NCBI GenBank assembly: GCA_015489095.1
Contig: WFMN01000168.1
Location: 1-9,835, forward strand
Source: Mariprofundaceae bacterium
GTDB taxonomy: Bacteria; Pseudomonadota; Zetaproteobacteria; Mariprofundales; J009
DNA length: 9,835 nucleotides
Direction: 5' to 3'
Both the position numbers and the translations under genes were made by a program. Within the stretch, counting starts at the first letter, position 1. Each line of letters opens with the position of its first letter. Below are positions 1-5,663 of the stretch, in pieces. The notes beneath the pieces were generated by a model. It was given only the letters and a program-made list of their open reading frames with translations. It ran no database searches and was not told the DNA's origin.

Positions 1-2
1 CG

Positions 3-65
3 GCAGGGGTGTTGTTGTCGGCCTAGGCGGCGACTGCCTGGGCCGATCCCGCCAGCGACTTCGGT
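3..65 (+). other. Signal-peptide-like reading frame interrupted by TAG, upstream of the thioredoxin gene
   Basis: Read in the frame of the following gene, these bases give AGVLLSA, a TAG stop at 24-26, then AATAWADPASDFG, which runs straight into the thioredoxin-fold protein. Apart from the stop this looks like the hydrophobic core and AWA/D cleavage site of a Sec signal peptide, as expected for an exported TlpA-type protein. The n-region lies off the left edge. A single base change would turn TAG into TTG (Leu) or TCG (Ser), either of which fits the hydrophobic core. It could be a sequencing error, a true nonsense mutation or a readthrough site. The signal-peptide reading is my inference from composition. 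Confidence 0.5.
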
Positions 66-506
66 GTGCAGCAGCCGACGGTTCGCAAGCAGGCTCCCCT
101 GTTTGTGCTGAAGAATCTGCGGGGTGGGTCAACAGCTCTACGCAGCCTGCGTGGCAAGGTGGTACTGCTCCACTTCTGGGCGACATGGTGCCCATCCTGT
201 CGTCACGAGTTGCCGCGGATCGAACGCTTCTGGCGCCGTTATGCGGATCAGGGGGTGCTGCTGCTGGGGGTGAATGCCGACCGCGGCGATGGCGCCAAGG
301 TGGGCGATTTTATGCGGGAACAGCGGCTACGGTTTCCCGTGCTGCTAGATCCCGACGGGAGTGTGCGCAACCGCTACGCGGTTCGCGCCCTGCCCACCAC
401 CTACATCATCGGTCGCGCGGGCGAGATCATCGGCCGCATGATCGGTGAACGGGAGTGGCTCGGGTCAGCGGCTAGCCGCTGGATCGCGCAAACGGTTGCC
501 GAATAG
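66..506 (+). CDS. TlpA/ResA-family thiol:disulfide oxidoreductase (thioredoxin fold)
   Basis: The 146-residue protein has a thioredoxin fold. It shows the redox motif WCPSC (Cys42 and Cys45) after the strand VVLLHFWAT, and the cis-proline loop LPTTY (Pro110) followed by IIGRAGEII. This layout is typical of TlpA/ResA/AhpC-TSA-type proteins, which reduce or oxidise cysteines of exported proteins, often during cytochrome c maturation, on the outer face of the cytoplasmic membrane. The start used is GTG at 66, the first in-frame start after a TAG at 24-26. The residues before it look like a signal peptide, so the true product probably starts outside the window and the GTG may be an artefact of the stop. 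If the GTG is real, the protein would be cytoplasmic, which is odd for this family. The gene converges on gspG, with 15 bases between the stops. Family assignment is firm; the specific partner is unknown. Confidence 0.8.
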   Translation: MQQPTVRKQAPLFVLKNLRGGSTALRSLRGKVVLLHFWATWCPSCRHELPRIERFWRRYADQGVLLLGVNADRGDGAKVGDFMREQRLRFPVLLDPDGSVRNRYAVRALPTTYIIGRAGEIIGRMIGEREWLGSAASRWIAQTVAE

Positions 507-518
507 GCGGATTCGGTA
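497..518. terminator. Possible bidirectional hairpin between convergent genes
   Basis: TGCCGAAT at 497-504 pairs with ATTCGGTA at 511-518, with one G-U pair and a 6-base loop. The hairpin spans the stop of the thioredoxin gene and ends just before the gspG stop. There is no clear T-run on either side, so an intrinsic terminator is only suggested by position between convergent genes. Confidence 0.35.
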
Positions 519-521
519 GGG

Positions 522-932
522 TTACTCCTCCCAGTTGCCGATGTCGGCATCAAATCCCGAGCCGCCGGGGCGGCCGTCGCCACCGTGGGAGAGGAGATCG
601 AAATCGCCGTGGACACCGGGGGAGAGATAGACGAAGGGGTTGCCCCACCCATCCTTGGGCAGGGTATCCATGTAGCGCTTGCCGTTTTTGTCCGCCTGTA
701 CCAGCGCCTTGAGCCCCTCGCCCGAGGTCGGGTATTTGCCGTGCTGCAGGCGGTAGAGTTTCAGCGCTTGGGCGATGTTCTTCATCTGCGCCTTGGTCGC
801 CTCCACCTTGGCCTCGTCGGCGCGTTCGATAAATCGGGGGGCGACCATCGCCGCCAGCACACCGATGATGATCAGCACCACCATGATTTCGAGCAGGGTA
901 AAACCCCGGTTGCGTTGGGATTGTTGTTGCAT
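522..932 (-). CDS. gspG: Type II secretion system major pseudopilin GspG
   Basis: The 136-residue protein starts with a short basic leader and the prepilin peptidase site RG/FTLLE: cleavage after Gly10, Phe11 becomes residue 1 of the mature protein, and Glu15 is the conserved Glu5. A hydrophobic helix follows (about 12-31). The GspG signature is present: YRLQHGKYPTSGEGLKAL (60-77), LPKDGWGNPFVYLSPG (91-106) and a C-terminal calcium-loop region ending in DADIGNW (128-134). GspG is processed by GspO and forms the shaft of the periplasmic pseudopilus that drives type II secretion. The ATG at 932 is chosen because it gives a normal class III leader; an upstream ATG at 1058 would add 42 residues with no relation to the family. 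An AGG lies upstream at usual distance. No other secretion gene is visible, so it appears detached from a gsp cluster. Confidence 0.95.
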   Translation of the reverse strand: MQQQSQRNRGFTLLEIMVVLIIIGVLAAMVAPRFIERADEAKVEATKAQMKNIAQALKLYRLQHGKYPTSGEGLKALVQADKNGKRYMDTLPKDGWGNPFVYLSPGVHGDFDLLSHGGDGRPGGSGFDADIGNWEE

Positions 933-972
933 TGTTGGATACCTGTTGCGTGCGAAATGGCGGACGATGCTA

Positions 973-998
973 ATGACGGCTTCACAAAAAGTCGTCAT
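973..998. repeat. Imperfect palindrome in the gspG/yidD-like spacer
   Basis: ATGACGGC at 973-980 pairs with GTCGTCAT at 991-998 (8 bp, one G-T mismatch) around the loop TTCACAAAAA. The T-run on the gspG-sense strand sits in the loop rather than after the stem, so this does not look like an intrinsic terminator. It could be a dispersed intergenic palindromic repeat or an operator for gspG. Nothing else is recognisable in this 97-base spacer; no clear -35/-10 pair can be assigned. Confidence 0.4.
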
Positions 999-1029
999 CG
1001 CGGCCACGGACGGACTTGTTGCGATCTGC

Positions 1030-1410
1030 TCACTGCTGTTCATCAAGCCAGAAATCATTCCTCGATAGCGGGTCGTACACCCGGCGTTCGCCTTGGTAGA
1101 TGATGAACGGCCCCTGTTTGAGGTCGCCGACCTCGTGGATGATGCGATCCATCGCCAACCAAGAGCCGATCACCAGCCCGTGTTTGTGCAGCGCCTGCCG
1201 CGCGTAGAGCGAGCAGACGGGGTAGTCGCCGCACGCCCGTCCATCCAGCGTGCCGACGATGTTTTGAAAGAAACGCATCGGAAACAGTTGCGGCTGCGGA
1301 ACGGGCAGCAGGGTACGCTGCCACAGCAGCGACAGCAGCAGCGAGATGGCGGCGAGCGCCGCGTACACCGCCATGAGGCGGCGGGTGGTGTCAGCGCGCG
1401 GCAGTGGCAT
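1030..1410 (-). CDS. Divergent YidD-like membrane-anchored protein
   Basis: The 126-residue protein has a basic N-terminus (RADTTRR), one hydrophobic helix (about 13-30) and a C-terminal domain resembling YidD (DUF37). Visible features are ACGDYPVCSLYARQALHKHG (59-78; Cys60 and Cys66), matching the YidD pattern of CxxxPxCSxYAxxAxxxHG, then WLAMDRIIHE and DPLSRNDFWL near the end. YidD is a small membrane-associated protein thought to help YidC insert inner-membrane proteins. The usual RCHP segment and GG-DPVP ending are missing; this resembles an envelope-anchored branch of the family, so the function may differ. The chosen ATG at 1410 overlaps the acpS end by 20 bases and keeps the positive residues before the helix. 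ATG at 1374 would avoid the overlap. Neither has a clear ribosome binding site. An upstream ATG at 1452 seems too deep within acpS. Confidence 0.7.
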   Translation of the reverse strand: MPLPRADTTRRLMAVYAALAAISLLLSLLWQRTLLPVPQPQLFPMRFFQNIVGTLDGRACGDYPVCSLYARQALHKHGLVIGSWLAMDRIIHEVGDLKQGPFIIYQGERRVYDPLSRNDFWLDEQQ

Positions 1411-1786
1411 CGGATTCGGCAACGGCAAACGCCATGGCGGTGCCATCCTCATCGGTCAGGGAAAGGTGGATCTGGGTGATCGCCTGCCGTCGGGCGGCGG
1501 TGGCGGCTCCGCCGTGGAGGCGCACCACCGGCTTACCGCTCGGTTGGTGTACGGTTTCGATGGTGGAGGGAGCAACCCCGTGGCGGAAGCCGGTGCCGAG
1601 CGCCTTGGATACCGCCTCCTTGGCGGCGAAGAGCATGGCCAGCCGCCGCGCGGGATCCCCCTTGGCCGCCGCCTGCCGCTGTTCATGCTCGGTGTAGATG
1701 CGGGCGAGAAAGCGGGAGCCGAAGCGATCCACGGCATCACGCACCCTGCCGATGGCGACCCGATCCACCCCGATGCCGACGATCAC
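1391..1786 (-). CDS. acpS: Holo-[acyl-carrier-protein] synthase AcpS
   Basis: This 131-residue protein transfers 4'-phosphopantetheine from CoA to a serine of apo-ACP, activating it for fatty acid synthesis in the cytoplasm. It has the two family signatures: GIGVDRVAIGR near the N-terminus (Asp8, a Mg2+ ligand) and FAAKEAVSKALGTG (53-66; Glu57, the second acidic ligand). The C-terminal strand HLSLTDEDGTAMAFAVAE is of the SLTDE type found in the Escherichia coli enzyme. Length is normal for the family. The start is a GTG at 1786, which places IVGIGVD directly at the N-terminus; it is 8 bases after the pdxJ stop. The pdxJ-acpS order is conserved in many proteobacteria. The end overlaps the YidD-like gene if that gene starts at 1410. 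Confidence 0.95.
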   Translation of the reverse strand: MIVGIGVDRVAIGRVRDAVDRFGSRFLARIYTEHEQRQAAAKGDPARRLAMLFAAKEAVSKALGTGFRHGVAPSTIETVHQPSGKPVVRLHGGAATAARRQAITQIHLSLTDEDGTAMAFAVAESDATAAR

Positions 1787-1794
1787 GGGCGACC

Positions 1795-2508
1795 CTAGCG
1801 CGCCATTGCGCGGCGGAATGCGGCGATCGCCTGCGGCAGCCCCACCATCACCGCGTCGCTGATAATGGCGTGGCCGATATTGAGCTCGGATATCTCCGCG
1901 ATGGCGGCGATATCCGGGGTGTTGTCGCAGGTCAGCCCGTGACCCGCGTGGACGATCAGCCCCAGATCGGCGGCCAGTTTGGCTCCCTCTTGGATGCGGA
2001 TCAGCTCCTGCTGACGCGCTTGGCCGCGAAGGTTGGCGTAGTGGCCGGTGTGCAGCTCCACCACCGGCGCGCCGATGGCATGGCTGGCGCGAATCTGCGC
2101 CGGATCGGGATCGATAAACATCGACACCCGCACCCCGGATGCGGTCAGCTTTTCCACCACCGAGCCCAGCCGCACTTGATGCGGTGCCACATCCAGCCCC
2201 CCCTCGGTGGTCAGCTCCTCCCGCTTTTCCGGCACCAGACAGCACGCTTGCGGCGAAAGCTGACTGCAGATGGCGATCATCTCGTTGCTGGCGGCCATCT
2301 CCATGTTCAGGTGGGTGACGCGGGCGTGCCACGCCAGCCGCTCCATGTCACGATCCTGAATATGGCGACGATCCTCACGCAAGTGGGCGGTGATGCCGTC
2401 GGCGCCGGCGTCGATGGCCAGCAGCGCCGCCTGCAGCGGATCGGGATAATCGGTTCCCCGCGCCTGACGCAGGGTGGCGACATGGTCGATATTGACGCCG
2501 AGTTTCAT
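1795..2508 (-). CDS. pdxJ: Pyridoxine 5'-phosphate synthase PdxJ
   Basis: PdxJ condenses 3-amino-2-oxopropyl phosphate (1-amino-3-phosphohydroxyacetone) with 1-deoxy-D-xylulose 5-phosphate to form pyridoxine 5'-phosphate, the last ring-forming step of the DXP-dependent vitamin B6 pathway. The 237-residue TIM-barrel protein matches the family end to end: LGVNIDHVATLRQARGTDYP (3-22), HLREDRRHIQDRD (42-54), NLEM-like NMEM with Glu70, LVPEKREELTTEGGLD (91-106), HAGHGLT (187-193, His190) and LNIGHAIISDAVM. Length is normal (about 240). The ATG at 2508 is supported by AGGAG at 2516-2520 with 7-base spacing and by the family N-terminus. Its ATG overlaps the recO stop (ATGA), suggesting translational coupling; acpS follows after 8 bases. 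Confidence 0.97.
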   Translation of the reverse strand: MKLGVNIDHVATLRQARGTDYPDPLQAALLAIDAGADGITAHLREDRRHIQDRDMERLAWHARVTHLNMEMAASNEMIAICSQLSPQACCLVPEKREELTTEGGLDVAPHQVRLGSVVEKLTASGVRVSMFIDPDPAQIRASHAIGAPVVELHTGHYANLRGQARQQELIRIQEGAKLAADLGLIVHAGHGLTCDNTPDIAAIAEISELNIGHAIISDAVMVGLPQAIAAFRRAMAR

Positions 2509-3209
2509 GGCGTGGCTCCTTGTTGATGAATCTGTTGGTGGAGTTGGGCGATGATCGCCTCTCCGCGATGGATGGTGGCGCCATCCCATCTGGAGGGGGA
2601 GCCGGTGAACAGTTGGGTGAGGGCGGGATCCATCGCCTCGCCGCGCGAGCCTAGGTTGCAGCGCCGGCAGAGCAGCTGCCCCGAAACCCAGTGGCGCGGA
2701 AGCGTGTCATCGCCACACTGCCAGCAGTGATCCGGCGTGCTGATAACCCCCGCCTGCCGCAGTAGCAGCCAACTGGCGGCCACCAATCCGGCATCGGGCT
2801 GCGGATAGCGCGCCAGCAGCTGCAGCGCGCCGCGGCTTTCGTGAAAGCCGTGCGGATCGCCGTCGCGAAACAGCTTGGCTGCCAGCGCCAGCAGTTGCAG
2901 CCCCTCAAGGTGGTGGGAGGGCGGAAGCAGCTCCCGCCCGCGGTTGATGTCGGTAAGCGTCCCCATACCGCGCGCGCCGCCCACCCAGCGCACCGCCAGC
3001 GGCGTCAACTGGGTGAGATGGGGGCGCAGACGATTGCTGGCGCGCCGTGCCCCCTTGGCCATCAGGGTGATGCGGCCGTGGTCGCGGGTGAGCAGGTGCA
3101 ACACCAGCGAGGACTCCCGAAACGGGATGCGCCGCAGCAGCAGCGCCTGATCGCACGACTCCTGTTTGGATCGGGTGATGACGGGGCTGGTTGCGCGCGC
3201 CGGCGCCAT
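2505..3209 (-). CDS. recO: DNA repair protein RecO
   Basis: RecO works with RecR (and RecF) to load RecA onto SSB-coated single-stranded DNA in gap repair and also anneals strands. The 234-residue protein has the N-terminal OB-fold core (ALLLRRIPFRESSLVLHLLT, 22-41, then GRITLMAKGARR) and a C-terminal helical part with a zinc-finger pair, CWQC (Cys162, Cys165) and CRRC (Cys181, Cys184). These are family features; length is normal. The ATG at 3209 lies 17 bases after the leuA stop but has no visible Shine-Dalgarno sequence, and the first 14 or so residues precede the conserved part. No in-frame ATG, GTG or TTG lies between this ATG and the conserved part. The stop overlaps the pdxJ ATG. The recO-pdxJ-acpS order is common in proteobacteria, usually behind rnc-era; here leuA stands upstream. 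Confidence 0.93.
   Translation of the reverse strand: MAPARATSPVITRSKQESCDQALLLRRIPFRESSLVLHLLTRDHGRITLMAKGARRASNRLRPHLTQLTPLAVRWVGGARGMGTLTDINRGRELLPPSHHLEGLQLLALAAKLFRDGDPHGFHESRGALQLLARYPQPDAGLVAASWLLLRQAGVISTPDHCWQCGDDTLPRHWVSGQLLCRRCNLGSRGEAMDPALTQLFTGSPSRWDGATIHRGEAIIAQLHQQIHQQGATP
2516..2520 (-). promoter_or_regulatory. Ribosome binding site of pdxJ inside recO
   Basis: AGGAG on the - strand, 7 bases before the pdxJ ATG and inside the recO coding end. It fixes the pdxJ start at 2508. Confidence 0.75.
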
Positions 3210-3226
3210 GGTGGTCGGGGAGGTGC

Positions 3227-4774
3227 TCAGATGCCGGAGTATTGGGCGTGCACCTCTCTGGCGTGGGTCTCCGGCAGCTTGTTCAAGGCGGCGATCAGCG
3301 CCTTGGCGGAGGCAACCACGATATCGGTGCTGGCGCCCTGGCCGTTGACGACGCGGTTGCCGTTTTGCAGGCGCACGGTGACATCGCCTTGGGCATCGGT
3401 GCCGGAGGTGATGGCGTTGACTTGGTAGAGCAATAGCTTGCCGTTGGGCTCCACCAACGACTTGATCGCCTTGAAGGCGGCATCGACCGGGCCGTCGCCC
3501 TCGCTGCTCGCCTTGTGGATCTCGCCGTCGATGGCGAGTTCCACCACTGCCACCGGGGTGTCGCGGGTGCCGGAGGCGACATGGAGGCCGACCAGACTGA
3601 TCCGTTCATCTTGGGTGTCGCGATCGTCGGAGACCAGTGCCAGCAGATCTTCGTCGAAAATCTCCTTTTTCTTATCCGCCAGCACCTTGAAGCGGGCAAA
3701 GAGGGTGTTGAGCTGCTCGCGGTCAAGCTCCAGCCCCAGCTCGGCGTAACGGGCGGAGAGGGCGGCGCGCCCGGAGTGCTTGCCCAGTACCATGCGGTTG
3801 GTGCTCCAGCCGACCGATTCCGGGGTCATGATTTCGTAGGTTTTGTGGTGCTTGAGCATGCCATCTTGATGGATGCCCGATTCGTGGGCAAAGGCGTTGG
3901 CGCCGACGATCGACTTGTTGGCCTGCACCGGCGAGCCGGTGATCTGGGAGACCAGCTTGGAGGTGGGAACGATGCGGGTGCAGTCGATGGCGGTATCGAG
4001 GTTCCGGTAGCGGTCGCGGCGGGTGCGCAGAATCATCACGATCTCTTCCAGCGCGGCGTTGCCGGCGCGCTCGCCTAGGCCGTTGATGGTGCACTCCACT
4101 TGACGGGCGCCGTTCTCAACCGCGGCCAACGAGTTGGCCACGGCGAGGCCTAAATCGTTATGGCAATGGACGGAGAAGATCGCCTGATCCGAGTTGGGCA
4201 CCCGCTCGATCAGGGTGCGGATGCGGCCGCCGAACTCGTCGGGGGTCATGTAGCCGACGGTGTCGGGGATGTTGATGATGGTGGCGCCGGCGTCGATGGT
4301 GGCCTCGACGATGCGGCAGAGAAAGTCGATCTCCGACCGGCCGGCATCCTCGGCGGAGAACTCCACCTCCGGCGCCAGCGAGCGCGCCAGTGTTACCGCT
4401 TGCACGGCGCGGGCAACCACCTCATCCGGCGCCATGCGCAGCTTGGCCTCCATGTGGATCGGGCTGGTGGCGATAAAGGTGTGGATGCGTCCGCGCTCGC
4501 CGGCGGGGGCGATCGCCCTTGCCGCCGCCTCGATATCCTTCTCCAGCGCGCGCGCCAGCCCGGCGATGCGGCTGCCTTGGATCTCGGTGGCGATCTGCTC
4601 GACCGAGGCGAAATCATCGGGCGATGCCACCGGAAAGCCGGCTTCGATCACATCCACACCCAGCTTTTCCAGTGCCAGCGCGACCCGCAGCTTCTCCTCG
4701 GCGTTCATCGAGCAGCCGGGAGACTGCTCGCCGTCGCGCAGGGTGGTGTCAAAGATGTGGATGGTTTCGCTCAT
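3227..4774 (-). CDS. leuA: 2-isopropylmalate synthase LeuA
   Basis: LeuA condenses acetyl-CoA with 3-methyl-2-oxobutanoate (2-ketoisovalerate) to give 2-isopropylmalate, the committed step of leucine synthesis. The 515-residue cytoplasmic enzyme shows the HMGL-like TIM barrel with FDTTLRDGEQSPG (8-20; Asp14), HCHNDLG (203-209; metal-binding His203 and His205), GLGERAGNA (232-240; Asn239) and HESGIHQDG (297-305). A C-terminal LeuA dimer domain follows from about residue 390, the part that binds leucine for feedback inhibition in this family. Length and domain order fit the E. coli-type LeuA rather than a short homocitrate synthase; citramalate synthase cannot be fully excluded. The ATG at 4774 has CTAGGAG upstream. 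No leucine-rich leader peptide or attenuator is evident in the 53 bases before it. leuB, leuC and leuD are absent from the window, so it is separate from them. Confidence 0.96.
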   Translation of the reverse strand: MSETIHIFDTTLRDGEQSPGCSMNAEEKLRVALALEKLGVDVIEAGFPVASPDDFASVEQIATEIQGSRIAGLARALEKDIEAAARAIAPAGERGRIHTFIATSPIHMEAKLRMAPDEVVARAVQAVTLARSLAPEVEFSAEDAGRSEIDFLCRIVEATIDAGATIINIPDTVGYMTPDEFGGRIRTLIERVPNSDQAIFSVHCHNDLGLAVANSLAAVENGARQVECTINGLGERAGNAALEEIVMILRTRRDRYRNLDTAIDCTRIVPTSKLVSQITGSPVQANKSIVGANAFAHESGIHQDGMLKHHKTYEIMTPESVGWSTNRMVLGKHSGRAALSARYAELGLELDREQLNTLFARFKVLADKKKEIFDEDLLALVSDDRDTQDERISLVGLHVASGTRDTPVAVVELAIDGEIHKASSEGDGPVDAAFKAIKSLVEPNGKLLLYQVNAITSGTDAQGDVTVRLQNGNRVVNGQGASTDIVVASAKALIAALNKLPETHAREVHAQYSGI

Positions 4775-4783
4775 GGTTGCTTG

Positions 4784-4790
4784 CTCCTAG
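4784..4790 (-). promoter_or_regulatory. Ribosome binding site of leuA
   Basis: CTAGGAG on the - strand ends 9 bases before the leuA ATG. It is the clearest Shine-Dalgarno sequence in the window and supports the start at 4774. Confidence 0.75.
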
Positions 4791-4827
4791 GTTCGGCAGG
4801 CAAGGCTGATGAAGGGTTGTTACAGAT

Positions 4828-5661
4828 TCAACTTGTCACGCCACAGGGGATGGAAAAGAGCGCAATTTCCGGTTGGTCGATGCGTGCCAGCGTGAGCCGG
4901 TTGCCCCACACGCAGCCGCTGTCGAGGCCGAGCACATGGGGCTGATCGGCGACCAGTCCGCGGGCGGCCCAGTGGCCGAACACGATGCGGCAGTTGCGCG
5001 GGTCGCCATCGGGGAGGTCGCTGCGCCAGCGCGCTTCGGGATGGGCAAACCACGGCCGTTCGCTTGGGGTGTCGCTCTCCGCCCTGCTGTTGTGCCAGTT
5101 GAAGCGGCCATCCGCGGTGCAGAAACGGCAGCGGGTGAAGACCGCCAGTGCGAACGCCAGCGATTCGTCGGAGGGCTCGCCGATGGTGTCGCCGCGCTCG
5201 AGCAGGGGCGGGAGCTCTTGTTGCCACCGGTCGGAGCGCAGCAGCTTGGCGATCGCCTTGGCGCGCTTGCGCGCCTGATGGAGCGTCCATTGCGGCGGGA
5301 GTCCGGCGTGTACCATGGCCCAGCGGAGCTTTTTATCACGGTGGATGAGCGGACGGTGGCGCAGCCAATCGATCAACGCTCCGCAGTCGGCGGCATCGAT
5401 CACCTGCTGTAGGGTAGGGGGAGGGGGCGCGTCGCTGGCGATGGCGCGCAGCAGGTGGAGGTCGTGGTTGCCGAGCACCGCGATGCACTGCTTGCCCAAG
5501 TCGCGTAAAAAACGCAGTGTTGCCAGCGAGTTATTGCCACGGTTGATCAGGTCGCCCACGCACCACAACAGATCGCGATCGGGGCGGAACCCCGCGTGAT
5601 CGAGCAGCCTGCGCAGGCAATCGTAACACCCCTGAATGTCGCCAACCGCGAAGATGCGCAC
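4828..5661 (-). CDS. apaH: Symmetrical bis(5'-nucleosyl)-tetraphosphatase ApaH
   Basis: ApaH cleaves Ap4A symmetrically to two ADP and so limits this stress-linked dinucleotide; in E. coli it also removes Np4 caps from RNA. The 277-residue protein is a calcineurin-like metallophosphatase with the motifs in order: GDIQGCYD (7-14), GDLINRG (36-42), GNHD (64-67), VHAG (117-120), FGHW (228-231) and LDSGCVWGN (246-254). The last motif and the length separate it from generic PrpE/serine-threonine phosphatases. In place of the common GDLVARG the second motif reads GDLINRG, which keeps the metal-binding Asp and the Arg. The start is GTG at 5661, placing RIFAVGDIQG at the N-terminus. It begins 2 bases after the mgtE stop, so translation is probably coupled. 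The usual ksgA/apaG neighbours are absent. Confidence 0.95.
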   Translation of the reverse strand: MRIFAVGDIQGCYDCLRRLLDHAGFRPDRDLLWCVGDLINRGNNSLATLRFLRDLGKQCIAVLGNHDLHLLRAIASDAPPPPTLQQVIDAADCGALIDWLRHRPLIHRDKKLRWAMVHAGLPPQWTLHQARKRAKAIAKLLRSDRWQQELPPLLERGDTIGEPSDESLAFALAVFTRCRFCTADGRFNWHNSRAESDTPSERPWFAHPEARWRSDLPDGDPRNCRIVFGHWAARGLVADQPHVLGLDSGCVWGNRLTLARIDQPEIALFSIPCGVTS

Positions 5662-5663
5662 GG

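Noticed and set aside
933..1058. N-terminal extension of gspG to the ATG at 1058
   Set aside because: It would place 42 unrelated residues before the prepilin leader, whereas the ATG at 932 gives a standard 10-residue leader.
1391..2332. 313-residue reading frame extending acpS upstream through pdxJ
   Set aside because: Only the last 131 residues resemble AcpS; the rest is pdxJ read out of frame. The GTG at 1786 gives the normal N-terminus.
1870..2526. Open frame on the + strand opposite pdxJ
   Set aside because: pdxJ matches its family end to end; the antisense product shows no recognisable motif.
4775..4827. Leucine attenuator or T-box upstream of leuA
   Set aside because: The 53-base spacer shows no leader peptide with repeated Leu codons, no terminator/antiterminator pair and no T-box motif.
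4160..4945. Open frame on the + strand opposite the start of leuA and end of apaH
   Set aside because: It crosses two well-supported genes and has shadow-like composition.
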